Shown piece after piece: positions 1 through 9,395 of a stretch of DNA of 64,000 nt. Every line of letters begins with the position of its first letter. Positions within the stretch are counted from its first letter, which is position 1. Origin of the DNA: an uncultured Clostridia bacterium (GTDB lineage Bacteria > Bacillota > Clostridia > Christensenellales > UBA1242); contig CAKVGH010000003.1 in the NCBI GenBank assembly GCA_934747255.1, forward strand, positions 34,905 to 98,904. The letters run 5' to 3'. A model generated the notes under the pieces. That model was not told where the DNA came from. It saw only the letters and a program-made list of their open reading frames with translations, and ran no database searches. The position numbers and the translations under genes were made by a program.

Positions 1-61
1 ATAAATTTATTAGTTAATTAAATTTATTTTGTTAATCAAAAAATGCCAAACACTATTAACA

Positions 62-96
62 AAGTGATTATTTTATAAAATAATCGCTTTTTTTTA
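62..96 (+). terminator. Terminator of a gene upstream of the window
   Basis: A 13-bp nearly perfect inverted repeat (arms 62-74 and 77-89, one G-T pair) is followed by a run of T. It most likely ends transcription of a gene lying before the window. No coding region is supported in 1-197. Confidence 0.75.
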
Positions 97-197
97 TTAA
101 AAAGTTAACATTTTAAGCAATAAAAAAGCAATTTTGTAGTAAACGATTTTACAAAAGGAAAAAATAAATATAAAATGTAATTAAAAAGGGGAAAAGT

Positions 198-1898
198 ATG
201 CTTTCGGCGATATTTACATTTTTAACTGGTGTTGGAATTTTGCTTTTTGGCGTTAAATATATGGGGCAAAGTTTTGAAAAACTAGTTGGTGCTAATTTTA
301 GAAAAAAACTTAACAAATTTGCTGGCAATAGATTTTCAAGTTTTACTTTTGGAAATTTGTTGACATTTATTTTGCAAAGTTCAACGGCAACAACCGCTAT
401 GTTTGTTGGTTTTGCTGGTGCTGGAATCATATCGCTTTTTCAAGGAATAGGTTTGATAATTGGCTGTAATGTTGGAACGGCAGCTTCGTCCTTTATTTTG
501 ATATTTGATAGTTTTAATGTTGTAGAAATTTTGGCGGGTTTTGTGTTTATTGGACTAATGGTAAAGATTTTTGCAAAATCGAATGAATTAGTTAAAAACA
601 TAGGCGATGCTTTGATAGGTTTTGGAATTTTGTTTGCAGGACTAATTTTAATTAGTAGTGCAACGGCAGTATTCAAAACTATTGACGGATTTGAAAACTT
701 TATTTTGGCATTTACAAATCCTGCTCTTTTAATATTTGTTGGAACTATTGTTTCAATGTTACTTCAAAGCAGTTGTGGAACGCTTGCAATTATAATACCA
801 CTACTTGCGACATCGTCAAGTGCAGGTATGAGTTTGGTTAGTGCAACTTATCTTATTATTGGACTTAACCTAGGTGCGTGCTTCACGCCGATTATTATTA
901 GTTTGTCAACAAATACAGACGGCAAAAGAGTGGCGTGGTTTCATTTAATATTCAATGTTATTGGTGCGATAATTTTTACACTCTTAACACTTTTGACTCC
1001 TTGGGTTGATTGGCTCGGGGGACTCGTAAAAGACCCTGCGATATTTGTTTTGCTTGTAAATTTAATATTCAATTTGGTAACAGCGATGATTACTTTGCCA
1101 CTTGCAAAACCACTATGCAGTTTAATGAAAATTTTGGTAAAACGAAGCAAAAAGGAAATTGAAAGCCCTTATACAATAAGAACAACCGAACTCGACTCTC
1201 CAAATATTGCAATGAAAAAACTCAATTTTCAACTTAAAAAACTTTTGGAAGAATACAGCACTTGCTTTGATAGTTTAAGAGATTATGTTTTGGTTAATGA
1301 TACCAAAGTGCCAAAAAATCTAAATAAAAAGATTGCTAAATTAAAAGAAAATGCTGACATAATTTACTCAAACTCAATTAGAATTTCTGGTCTTATAACT
1401 CATAATGACCAAAAAACAATTATTTTTGTTCACGAAACAATCAATAATTTTAGAGATATTTACGAAAACTATTCTTTGATTGTTGGCAATATGCTTCTAA
1501 ACGATAAAAAAATTAGTTTTGGGTCAAGACGAAAGGAAAAATTGTCTTCTGCCTTTGATAAAATAAAGGTAATGTATAATTTGACCAGTGAAATTTTTGA
1601 AAACTTGTATGACGAAAATTCGTCTTACGATTGTGCTAACACTGTTCAAAAAATATTAGATTTATCCAACGAATTGTCATCGTTTAAGATGGAAGATAAA
1701 AGATATGTCGTATCGTCACTTGCTCAAAAAAATCAAGTTACAAATTATTCAAATACAATGAATATCATCAATGAGATTGCTGACTTAAAAAATAGTTTAA
1801 CGGATATGAGTGTTAATTCTTTGGGATTTTTTGACACAAAGGTGCAAACGCAAGAAGTTAGCGAAAAACAAGAAAATCAAGCAAAGGAGAGCGTGTAA
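198..1898 (+). CDS. Na/Pi cotransporter family protein with PhoU-like tail
   Basis: Integral membrane phosphate importer of the NptA/PNaS (type II sodium-phosphate cotransporter) family, 566 residues. The first ~330 residues hold hydrophobic helices in two inverted halves, each with the family's QSS motif (LQSSTATTAM near residue 59 and LQSSCGTLAI near 190). The last ~200 residues are soluble and helical, as in the PhoU-like cytoplasmic domain that bacterial members often carry. The ATG follows an AAAAGGGG ribosome site. The stop overlaps the start of pgk by one base (TAATG), so the two are probably translationally coupled. Coupling a phosphate importer to a glycolytic kinase operon is plausible physiologically, but the exact substrate is inferred from family. 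Confidence 0.9.
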   Translation: MLSAIFTFLTGVGILLFGVKYMGQSFEKLVGANFRKKLNKFAGNRFSSFTFGNLLTFILQSSTATTAMFVGFAGAGIISLFQGIGLIIGCNVGTAASSFILIFDSFNVVEILAGFVFIGLMVKIFAKSNELVKNIGDALIGFGILFAGLILISSATAVFKTIDGFENFILAFTNPALLIFVGTIVSMLLQSSCGTLAIIIPLLATSSSAGMSLVSATYLIIGLNLGACFTPIIISLSTNTDGKRVAWFHLIFNVIGAIIFTLLTLLTPWVDWLGGLVKDPAIFVLLVNLIFNLVTAMITLPLAKPLCSLMKILVKRSKKEIESPYTIRTTELDSPNIAMKKLNFQLKKLLEEYSTCFDSLRDYVLVNDTKVPKNLNKKIAKLKENADIIYSNSIRISGLITHNDQKTIIFVHETINNFRDIYENYSLIVGNMLLNDKKISFGSRRKEKLSSAFDKIKVMYNLTSEIFENLYDENSSYDCANTVQKILDLSNELSSFKMEDKRYVVSSLAQKNQVTNYSNTMNIINEIADLKNSLTDMSVNSLGFFDTKVQTQEVSEKQENQAKESV

Positions 1899-3094
1899 TG
1901 AAAAAAACAATAGAAGATTTTGATTTTTATCAAAAAAGAGTAATGGTTAGGGTTGATTTTAATGTTCCTATGAAAGACGGAAAAATTTTGAATGACACAA
2001 GAATTGTGGAAGCCTTGCCAACAATAAAATTTTTACTCGGTAATAGTGCCAAAGTTATTTTGGTTTCGCATTTAGGTAGACCAGACGGGGAAGTTAAAAA
2101 AGAGTTTTCGCTAAAACCTGTTTTTGAACATCTTAAAACACTTTTGCCAACAGTTAAAATGAGTTTAAGCACAAATTTTGACTTTGAAAAACTAAAAGAA
2201 CAAACATTATCAATGCAACCCGGCGAAATTATGATGCTTGAGAATATTAGATTTTTGAAAGGCGAAGAAGAAAATGACGAAGCATTATCAAAAAACTTGG
2301 CATCGCTAGCAGATTACTTTGTAATGGACGCTTTTGGTACAGCACATAGAAAGCATTGTTCAACTTACGGTGTAGCAAAATTTTTGCCATCTTGTATGGG
2401 TAAGTTAATGCAAAGAGAAATTGAAATTTTTGATGAAGCATTAAACAATCCACAAAGACCACTTGTTGCAGTATTAGGCGGGGCAAAAATAGGCGATAAA
2501 ATTACAATGACTGAAAATTTACTTTCAAAAGTAAACACTTTGCTTATAGGTGGTGGTATGTGCTTTACCTTTATCAAAGCATTAAAGGGTAATGTGGGAA
2601 AATCGCTTGTTGATGATGAAAAACTAGATTTTTGTTACAATGTAATAAAATCGGCAATTAAAAACAAGGTTAGAATTGTCTTGCCAGTTGATTTTGTTTG
2701 TGCGAAATCTCTTGATGATTATGGTGAAGTAAAGGTGCTTAAAACAAGCCGTATTGAGCCAGACCTTATGGGGTTAGACATAGGTCCAAAGACAGTAAAA
2801 CTCTTTGGAAAATATATCAAAAAAGCACGCACTTTAGTTTGGAATGGACCTATGGGGGCTTATGAGTTTGAGCCATTTGAAAATGGTACAAAACAGGTTG
2901 CCGAGTTGATTGCTCAAAACAAAAAATGTAAGGCTATTGTTGGTGGCGGAGATGTTGTATCTGCGATTAAAAAGTTTGATTTAGAAAGCGGATTTTACCA
3001 TATTTCAACAGGCGGTGGCGCAAGTTTGAAGTTGCTTGAAGGCAAAACACTTTGTGCTTATGATGTACTTGCTGATGCAGACGAAGACAAATAA
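1898..3094 (+). CDS. pgk: Phosphoglycerate kinase
   Basis: Cytosolic glycolytic enzyme converting 1,3-bisphosphoglycerate and ADP to 3-phosphoglycerate and ATP. At 398 residues it has the normal family length. Visible signatures are the N-terminal RVDFNVP substrate motif near residue 19, SHLGRP near 60, GGAKIGDKI near 195, the nucleotide-domain GPMGAYEF near 322 (usually GPMGVFE) and STGGGASL near 370. It begins inside the stop codon of the phosphate transporter and is followed after 143 bases by tpiA and then gpmI, forming a compact lower-glycolysis group without gapA or eno in the window. Identification is secure. Confidence 0.97.
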   Translation: MKKTIEDFDFYQKRVMVRVDFNVPMKDGKILNDTRIVEALPTIKFLLGNSAKVILVSHLGRPDGEVKKEFSLKPVFEHLKTLLPTVKMSLSTNFDFEKLKEQTLSMQPGEIMMLENIRFLKGEEENDEALSKNLASLADYFVMDAFGTAHRKHCSTYGVAKFLPSCMGKLMQREIEIFDEALNNPQRPLVAVLGGAKIGDKITMTENLLSKVNTLLIGGGMCFTFIKALKGNVGKSLVDDEKLDFCYNVIKSAIKNKVRIVLPVDFVCAKSLDDYGEVKVLKTSRIEPDLMGLDIGPKTVKLFGKYIKKARTLVWNGPMGAYEFEPFENGTKQVAELIAQNKKCKAIVGGGDVVSAIKKFDLESGFYHISTGGGASLKLLEGKTLCAYDVLADADEDK

Positions 3095-3134
3095 TTTGGG
3101 TAGTATTTTAACCTATTTCTATAATCAACTGATT

Positions 3135-3170
3135 TTAACTTTTAGTGTGAAAATTTTGTGTTAAAGTTAA
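3135..3170 (+). other. Intercistronic hairpin between pgk and tpiA
   Basis: TTAACTTT (3135-3142) and AAAGTTAA (3163-3170) form an inverted repeat with an ~20-nt AT-rich loop and no T tail. It could be an mRNA processing or stabilising element. It is not a convincing terminator. Confidence 0.35.
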
Positions 3171-3237
3171 TTAAAAAATAGAAATTGAGTAAGATTTATA
3201 AAAAGTTTTAATTCTTTAATTAAAAAAGGAGAAAAAA

Positions 3238-3933
3238 GTGGCAAATAAAGATTTTATTTTAGCGTTTAATTTCAAAAGCAATTTGGTAGATAAAAGCTAT
3301 CTTGAACAAATTAAAAAAAACAAAAATATGATATTTTTCCCATCAATGCTTCAAGTGGAGAGTTTTATTCAAAGTGGGGTGAATACTGGCTGTCAAGATG
3401 TTTCACTCTTAAATCAAAACTGTACTGGAGAAATTACCGTGAGTATGCTAAAAAATGACGAAGTAAGGTATTGTATAGTCGGTCACAGCGAAAGGAGAAA
3501 ATTCCTTTTAGAAAAGGGTGCTTTGCTTGCGAGAAAAATTGGCGAATTGATTGATTATGATATTACCCCAGTACTTTGTATTGGCGAAGCGGAAAAAATG
3601 GATTTTGACAAAACAAAAGAGTTTTTGGCAAACCAAATTGATGAAATAAATCAGTTTTTTGACAACTTTGATATTTTTCAACGAGAAATTATTTTGGCTT
3701 ACGAGCCAGTTTTTGCGATAGGCAGTGGACAGGCGTGCGATAAAGACCATATCAAACTTGTTGTGGACTTTTTGAAAGAAAACTACAATTTTAGTAAAGT
3801 ATTATATGGCGGTAGTGTTAATGAAACTAACTGCGAAGAACTATCTCAAATTGATTGTCTTGATGGCTTTTTGATTGGCGGAGCAAGTTTGAATAGTGAA
3901 AAAGTTAATGAAATTTCAAAAAAGGTAGGTTAA
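3238..3933 (+). CDS. tpiA: Triosephosphate isomerase
   Basis: Interconverts dihydroxyacetone phosphate and glyceraldehyde 3-phosphate. The catalytic set is present: Asn11 and Lys13 in FNFKSN (family consensus GNWKMN), His83 in IVGHSERR, and Glu156 in AYEPVFAIGSG. The C-terminal phosphate-binding YGGSV motif is also present. At 231 residues it is about 15-20 shorter than typical enzymes, with a divergent N-terminus. The start is GTG, placed by a strong AAAAAAGGAG site 7 bases upstream. It is separated from gpmI by a single base, so the two are co-translated. Confidence 0.95.
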   Translation: MANKDFILAFNFKSNLVDKSYLEQIKKNKNMIFFPSMLQVESFIQSGVNTGCQDVSLLNQNCTGEITVSMLKNDEVRYCIVGHSERRKFLLEKGALLARKIGELIDYDITPVLCIGEAEKMDFDKTKEFLANQIDEINQFFDNFDIFQREIILAYEPVFAIGSGQACDKDHIKLVVDFLKENYNFSKVLYGGSVNETNCEELSQIDCLDGFLIGGASLNSEKVNEISKKVG

Positions 3934-3934
3934 A

Positions 3935-5464
3935 ATGGACAAAAAAGTTGCACTTATTGTGCTTGATGGTTTTGGATATTCAAAAAAAGTTGACGGCAAT
4001 GCTGTAATGCACGCAAAAATGCCGTTTTACAATAAATTGTTAGAAAGTTATCCACATAGTTTTCTTCGTGCAAGCGGAAAATTTGTTGGCTTAAAGAGTG
4101 GACAAATGGGTAACAGCGAAACGGGACACATGAACATTGGTGCAGGTAGGATTGTTTCGCAAGACCTAACAAGAATTGATAACTCAATCAGTAGTGGTGA
4201 GATTTATTCAAACAAAGTTTTGATTGACTTTTTTGATAAAATTAAATCAAAAAATGGAAGTGTAAATTTTGTGGGATTGCTTTCCAACGGCGGTGTACAC
4301 GGTCATATTGACCACTTGTTAGCACTTGTAAAAATGGCAAAAAAGGTGGGAGTAAAAAATGCATTTATTCACATAATTACCGATGGTAGAGATGTTGATA
4401 TGCATTCGGGCGTAGGTTTTGTTAGAGAACTTGAAAAGTTCATTCAAGATAACAACTATGGCAAAATTGCGTCTATTCAAGGCAGATTTTATGCTATGGA
4501 TAGAGATAGAAAGTACAATTACACTTTGGAAGCATACAACGCAATTATAAACGCAAAAGGCGTAGAAATTTTAGACCCAATAAAATATTTGAAAGATAGT
4601 TATAAGCAAAATATAACTGACGAGTTTATTGTTCCAGCGGTAGTAATGAATGATGAACAACCTGCTTGCAAGTTTGATAACAATACTGATGGCATACTCT
4701 TTTATAATTTTAGAAAAGATAGAACTAAACAGTTGACACAAGCCTTTATTCAAAAAGATTTTAGTGAGTTTGAAGTTCCTTTTAGAGTAAAAAATTTTGT
4801 TTCTATGACAAGTTATGGCAATTTTGATTGTCCTGTTGTGTTTGAAAGTCACATTGTTAAAAATGCAGTAGTTGGAGTTTTAAGCGATAACGGAAAGCGC
4901 ATAGGAAAATTTAGCGAACCAACAAAATTTCCGCACGTAACATACTTTCTAAATGGCGGAAGGGAAGAACCTTTCAAAAATGAATTTTGGTACAATGTTC
5001 CTGCAAAAAATGTTAGAACATTTGACGAAGCACCCGAAATGAGTGCTATCGAAGTGGCTCAGGAAGTAGTTAAACGCACAGAAGAAAAGAAATTTGATTT
5101 TATTATGGTAAATTTGCCAAACTGCGATATGGTTGGTCATACTGGAAATTATAATGCTACAATCAAGGCGGTTGAAACGGTAGATAAGGCTCTAAAAATA
5201 ATGGTAGAGAGTCTTACAAAACAAGGCTACGATATTTTAATAACAGCCGACCACGGCAATGCAGAACAAATGATTTATCGTGGCAAAGTTTGTACAACGC
5301 ACTCTAATAACCCAGTTAGGCTTGTATATGTTGGCAAAGATTATAACCACATTAAAAACGGCACTTTGGTAGATTTATCGCCAACAATTCTTTCTCTCTT
5401 TAACATTCCATACCCAAAAGAATATACGGGCAAATGTTTGCTTTGCAATGTAAAACATAAATAA
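3935..5464 (+). CDS. gpmI: 2,3-bisphosphoglycerate-independent phosphoglycerate mutase
   Basis: Mn-dependent alkaline-phosphatase-superfamily mutase interconverting 3- and 2-phosphoglycerate. At 509 residues it matches the family length. The N-terminal metal motif LIVLDGFG, the phosphorylated serine Ser61 in GNSETGH (family NSEVGH), the central HIITDGRD segment and the C-terminal metal ligands in TADHGNAE are all present. It starts one base after tpiA. With pgk and tpiA it covers three consecutive steps of the triose part of glycolysis. No clear terminator follows; the next promoter is at 5579. Confidence 0.97.
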   Translation: MDKKVALIVLDGFGYSKKVDGNAVMHAKMPFYNKLLESYPHSFLRASGKFVGLKSGQMGNSETGHMNIGAGRIVSQDLTRIDNSISSGEIYSNKVLIDFFDKIKSKNGSVNFVGLLSNGGVHGHIDHLLALVKMAKKVGVKNAFIHIITDGRDVDMHSGVGFVRELEKFIQDNNYGKIASIQGRFYAMDRDRKYNYTLEAYNAIINAKGVEILDPIKYLKDSYKQNITDEFIVPAVVMNDEQPACKFDNNTDGILFYNFRKDRTKQLTQAFIQKDFSEFEVPFRVKNFVSMTSYGNFDCPVVFESHIVKNAVVGVLSDNGKRIGKFSEPTKFPHVTYFLNGGREEPFKNEFWYNVPAKNVRTFDEAPEMSAIEVAQEVVKRTEEKKFDFIMVNLPNCDMVGHTGNYNATIKAVETVDKALKIMVESLTKQGYDILITADHGNAEQMIYRGKVCTTHSNNPVRLVYVGKDYNHIKNGTLVDLSPTILSLFNIPYPKEYTGKCLLCNVKHK

Positions 5465-5578
5465 AATTTTGACTAACAACCATTAAAAATAATTAAAAAA
5501 TTTGCAAAGAGCAAAAATAAAAGTAAACTTAATTAAGATAAAACTTTTTATTTTAGCAATCAAAAATTTGTAACTATA

Positions 5579-5607
5579 TTGACAAAATGTTATTTGTGTT
5601 ATAAAAT
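5579..5607 (+). promoter_or_regulatory. Sigma-A promoter of the small membrane protein
   Basis: TTGACA (5579-5584), a 17-bp spacer and TAAAAT (5602-5607), close to the vegetative consensus. It precedes a GGAG ribosome site and the ATG at 5625. Confidence 0.7.
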
Positions 5608-5624
5608 AATAACAGGAGATAAAT

Positions 5625-5843
5625 ATGTTATTAAACTTTTTTAATGATGTTTTGAATACATTGGTTAGAAACCTAGATATGAAAGTGAGAATTATCATAT
5701 CATTTATTTTTGCTTTTCTTGCAATTTACTGTCTTGTGTTTAGTATTAGAAAGAAAAATGATAAAGCACCTTTAAGTTTGGGTTGGTTTATATTATTCTT
5801 CTTATTTTTAGGAATTAGCGTTGTTTATGTTTTGCCAATTTAG
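5625..5843 (+). CDS. Small two-helix membrane protein of unknown function
   Basis: A 72-residue protein with two predicted membrane helices (about residues 21-41 and 52-70) joined by a short basic loop containing RKKND. It has its own consensus promoter, an AGGAG ribosome site, and a strong terminator downstream, so it is likely a real monocistronic gene. It is not SecG, which is found separately at 20441. No family is recognised and no function is proposed. Confidence 0.6.
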   Translation: MLLNFFNDVLNTLVRNLDMKVRIIISFIFAFLAIYCLVFSIRKKNDKAPLSLGWFILFFLFLGISVVYVLPI

Positions 5844-5905
5844 TAAGCATTAGACACAAAAATAAGAGTAGGCTAAAATTTCATATCTTTTGAACTAGAA
5901 AAAAC

Positions 5906-5940
5906 AAGGAGTAATACTTTTATGGTATTACTCCTTTTTT
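5906..5940 (+). terminator. Intrinsic terminator
   Basis: A 12-bp perfect stem (AAGGAGTAATAC paired with GTATTACTCCTT) with a 7-nt loop and a T run. It ends the small membrane protein transcript. Confidence 0.88.
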
Positions 5941-6125
5941 AGTTTCAAATATTAAATTTTTTATCAGTTTTATTATAAGTTAAATTTAGTTAACATAAAG
6001 TTGCTGTTAAAAAATTACTAATGCAAAAATATTTAGAACAATTAAGCATTTTGAAACTAGTGATACAGATTTGTATATTTGACATTTTGGCAATCTAGTG
6101 TTATATGTTTAATTAAGGAGATTGT

Positions 6126-6716
6126 ATGGAATCAAAATGGGAAACAAATTATTTATGTCCAATATGCAAAAAACATCAATTTAGTGACAGTTTTGAAATT
6201 TGTCCTATTTGTTTTTGGGAAAATGATGGTTATCAATTTGACAATCCTAATTATTATGGTGGAGCAATTAATTTATGTTTTAATGACTACAAGAGAAGGT
6301 GGGAAAAGTTATCAAATATAATGCCAGTGCTTATGAAAAAATATAAAGTTTCTAAAACTAACTTGTCACACTGGGAATATGACCAATTATTTGTTCCAAG
6401 AGAAAATATTAAAGAATTTGTAAGTTTTTTGACTGTACAAAGAATTGGTATAGATTTGAGTTTTTATAATGTTTGTGAAAAATATGGATATGACAAAATG
6501 ACATTTGTTGGTATTCCTTTTTTACAAGATGACTCAATTGAAGGCGGAAATCTTGAAGCATTAAATATTATATTTAGTAAAAATCCAATTTACACTTGTC
6601 AAAAGCATAACCTAAAACAATTGTTAGAAATTTTAGGACAAAGCACTAATGTTCAAAAAATATGGGAAGAATTAACTCCTTATATATGCATAGAGCCAAA
6701 TCCAAAAGAATTTTAA
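6126..6716 (+). CDS. CPCC-type cysteine-rich protein
   Basis: A 196-residue soluble protein whose N-terminus resembles the cysteine-rich CPCC family: CPICKK near residue 11, CPICFWENDG near 27, then an NYYGGAINLC segment, matching the usual pattern of two Cys pairs followed by an acidic W-E-D-D-G stretch. The four cysteines probably bind one zinc ion. The rest is unrecognised. Such proteins occur widely in Bacillota accessory regions, sometimes near toxin-immunity loci, but their function is unknown. The ATG follows AAGGAG. It stands alone between two terminators. Confidence 0.7.
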   Translation: MESKWETNYLCPICKKHQFSDSFEICPICFWENDGYQFDNPNYYGGAINLCFNDYKRRWEKLSNIMPVLMKKYKVSKTNLSHWEYDQLFVPRENIKEFVSFLTVQRIGIDLSFYNVCEKYGYDKMTFVGIPFLQDDSIEGGNLEALNIIFSKNPIYTCQKHNLKQLLEILGQSTNVQKIWEELTPYICIEPNPKEF

Positions 6717-6841
6717 TAAAAAATGAAAATATAATCTTTTTGCGGTTTTATTTTGTATTTTATATAAAACTTTTGCTAAGAATAAAAATATATCTTAATT
6801 TTTGTAACAAAGTATAATTTGTTTTATCTGTTGAATAAAAA

Positions 6842-6876
6842 AACGCCTTAACTTATTATAATTAAGGTGTTTTTTA
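6842..6876. terminator. Bidirectional terminator
   Basis: AACGCCTTAA and TTAAGGTGTT form a stem flanked by A and T runs. It lies between the convergent CPCC gene and the patatin-like gene and can serve both strands. Confidence 0.8.
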
Positions 6877-6934
6877 TTATGTTAATTACAAAATAGAGCA
6901 GTTTGGTGATTTAATAAAAGTTGTTGTAAATAAA

Positions 6935-7789
6935 CTATGCTTCCAATGTTTCCTTTTCGTCAAGAATTTGTTGTTTATTCTTTTTGAAAAGTTTTGACCA
7001 AAAGCCTACTGGTTTAACAAGTCCCAAAAGTTCCTTGATTTCTGGCATACGCTTTTTTGCTTCCTTGTAGCCAATATCAATCATTTCTAGGTAGCCGTCC
7101 ATACTTGTGCTTTTGAATTTTTTCAAATCTGGCTCAATAACTAAATCGGAAAAAATTTTGCCATTAACCGCATTACTTTTCATAACAATTCCAAGACTTG
7201 CGGATAGTATATCCAATAATTTTGTACTGCTTGTGCCTTCGCCACGAGTGTGGTTGACATCGACAGATATTACCACTTTGCACCCATCTTTTCTAACAAC
7301 ATCGGCAGGAATTGTGTTTTGCAAACCGCCATCTGCTAGTCTGTATGTATCAATTTCGACTGGCTTAAAAAATCCCGGAACGGCACAACTTGCAGCGACA
7401 GATTTTGCAACATTGCCGGCTCTTAAATGGACTTCTTTGCCTGTTATCAAATCTACTGCAACAGCGGTGAAGGGTAGTTTGAGTTCGTCAAAATGCACAT
7501 CGCCAACTGCACCTTTTATTATGTTTTCAATTCCATCTGTTTCACTAGGCATAAAGAATAAGCCCTTTTTTATGTCCTTTGGTCTTATAGTTTTGGCTAC
7601 ATTTTCCATTTCGGTAGCGGTTAAGCCGTAGGCATAGAGTGCAGCAACAATACTGCCTGCGCTTGTTCCAGAAACTTCATCAAAAATAATTCCTTCTTCT
7701 TCAAACGCTTTTAATACTCCAATGTGAGCAAAACCCCTTGCACCACCGCCACCGAGTGCCAAGCCAAGTTTATATTTGTTCTTATTCAT
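6935..7789 (-). CDS. Patatin-like phospholipase family protein
   Basis: Acyl hydrolase of the bacterial RssA/patatin type, 284 residues. The oxyanion-hole GGGGARGFAH motif is near residue 13, the nucleophile serine is Ser43 in GTSAG, and the dyad aspartate is Asp153 in LADGGLQN. It is cytosolic, with no signal peptide from the chosen start. The ATG at 7789 has an AAAGG site and keeps the usual short N-terminus before the glycine-rich motif. A longer in-frame reading from 7846 would add a basic, poorly conserved stretch. The lipid substrate is unknown. Confidence 0.9.
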   Translation of the reverse strand: MNKNKYKLGLALGGGGARGFAHIGVLKAFEEEGIIFDEVSGTSAGSIVAALYAYGLTATEMENVAKTIRPKDIKKGLFFMPSETDGIENIIKGAVGDVHFDELKLPFTAVAVDLITGKEVHLRAGNVAKSVAASCAVPGFFKPVEIDTYRLADGGLQNTIPADVVRKDGCKVVISVDVNHTRGEGTSSTKLLDILSASLGIVMKSNAVNGKIFSDLVIEPDLKKFKSTSMDGYLEMIDIGYKEAKKRMPEIKELLGLVKPVGFWSKLFKKNKQQILDEKETLEA

Positions 7790-7940
7790 ATTCTTTACCT
7801 TTCTCTTTCTTCTAAAAAAAAATCCCATAACATTATTATATAACAAATTTTGATTAAAACAATATCTTTTTGCAAAATTTTTTTCTAATGTTTGACATTA
7901 TTTTCAAATTCCTTATAAAATATATTGGATTGGAGATATT

Positions 7941-9203
7941 ATGGCAAAATCAAAAACAAAATCAAAAAGTAAAATTTATTTTAGTCTAGCAAGGATTCTA
8001 ACATTTTTAATTTTGTCTGCAATCGTTATTGGTTGTGGACTTGTTTACAAACCACAAATAGAAAGTTTGTTTGGTGGAAAGGAAATTTCATCTAACCAAA
8101 ATTCCATTGATTACGATGGACTGGTAGTCCACTATATTGATGTAGGTCAAGCAGACTGTATTTTTATTGAACTGCCAGACGGCAAAACAATGTTGATTGA
8201 TGCAGGCGATACCGACGGCACAAAGCAAATGACAACTTACATAGACGATAATATATTTAACAGAATTACAGATAAGAAAATTGATTATTGTTTGCTCACT
8301 CATAGTGATTCCGACCACTGTGGCGGAATGGCAACAATCTTTGCAAAGTATCAAGTAAACAATGTTTTTAGACCACAAATTTATGTAAACGAAACCGATA
8401 AACTTAAAGACGAAAACAGTCCAGCCGAAGTAGAATACAAAAACACAATAGTGTATTCGAAAACTATATCGGCTATGTATAACGAGCCAAATTGTAATGT
8501 GTATTTTACAACAGCAACTTTAATGAACACCACTCAAAAAATTTGTGGTGCAGGTGGAGATGATTATTACGAATTTTACTTTTATACACCAACAAAAAAT
8601 AGTTATAAAAAAGTTAATGATTACTCACCAATAATGACGCTAACATATAAAGGCAAAGTTTTGATGTTTACAGGTGACGCTACTACAACTGTTGAGAGTG
8701 AAGCACTAGAACAAACACTTCCAAAAGTTGATGTCTTGAAAGTTGGTCATCACGGTTCAACAACAAGTAGTGGTAAAACATTTTTGAAAAAGATTTTACC
8801 AACATATTCGGTTATTCAAGTAGGAAAAGATAATTCTTATGGTCACCCAAAACAAGTAATTTTGCAAAGACTTAATGAGATAAATTCTCAAGTGTATAGA
8901 ACTGACGAAAACGGCACTGTTATTGCAAATGTTTCTCAAAATGGAAATTTAATAATTTTGTGTGTAAAAGCAAGCAAATTTAATGTTATATATTTGATAA
9001 TTGGTCTTGAATTAGTTTTGGTATACTTTTGTTTTGCAGTGAGATATAATTCTTCTAACAAAACCAACAATAATACTACTGTATTAGAAGTTAATGACAA
9101 TATGAGCCAATCAAAATCGGTTAAAAATTCAGCTAAAAAAAGTACTAAAACTACAACTAAAAAGACTACAAAAACAAACGCTAAAACTCAAACTAAAAGA
9201 TAG
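7941..9203 (+). CDS. ComEC/Rec2-like MBL-fold hydrolase with membrane anchors
   Basis: A 420-residue protein with one N-terminal membrane helix (about residues 14-33), a metallo-beta-lactamase domain (about 52-340) and a second helix near 345-366. A 35-residue lysine/threonine-rich tail ends the protein. The ComEC/Rec2 C-terminal domain signatures are visible: HYIDVGQAD, LLTHSDSDHCGG, a metal aspartate in MFTGDA, VGHHGS and the later GHP. It lacks the competence channel, so it is a stand-alone extracytoplasmic hydrolase, possibly a nuclease or phosphodiesterase. The basic tail could bind nucleic acid, which is inference. The ATG follows TTGGAG. Confidence 0.87.
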   Translation: MAKSKTKSKSKIYFSLARILTFLILSAIVIGCGLVYKPQIESLFGGKEISSNQNSIDYDGLVVHYIDVGQADCIFIELPDGKTMLIDAGDTDGTKQMTTYIDDNIFNRITDKKIDYCLLTHSDSDHCGGMATIFAKYQVNNVFRPQIYVNETDKLKDENSPAEVEYKNTIVYSKTISAMYNEPNCNVYFTTATLMNTTQKICGAGGDDYYEFYFYTPTKNSYKKVNDYSPIMTLTYKGKVLMFTGDATTTVESEALEQTLPKVDVLKVGHHGSTTSSGKTFLKKILPTYSVIQVGKDNSYGHPKQVILQRLNEINSQVYRTDENGTVIANVSQNGNLIILCVKASKFNVIYLIIGLELVLVYFCFAVRYNSSNKTNNNTTVLEVNDNMSQSKSVKNSAKKSTKTTTKKTTKTNAKTQTKR

Positions 9204-9269
9204 TTTTCGGTTGATTTAATTAAGTAGTAAGTTTTATTATAAAAAAATATTTGTAAATCATATAAATAA

Positions 9270-9305
9270 AAAGAAAGGTGTTAAATGACATCTTTCTTTG
9301 TTTTT
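9270..9305 (+). terminator. Intrinsic terminator
   Basis: AAAGAAAGGTGT and ACATCTTTCTTT form a 12-bp stem around a 6-nt loop, followed by a T-rich tail. It ends the ComEC-like transcript. Confidence 0.8.
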
Positions 9306-9395
9306 CATACTAAAAATATTGCTTTTAGTGATATTTTGTTGGTAAAAAAATAATAAAATGTTATTATTTGGTAAACAAGATAAAGGGAGTAACAT

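Noticed and set aside
4046..4056. TTATCCACA, a DnaA-box-like word
   Set aside because: A single copy inside gpmI, with no cluster or origin features nearby.
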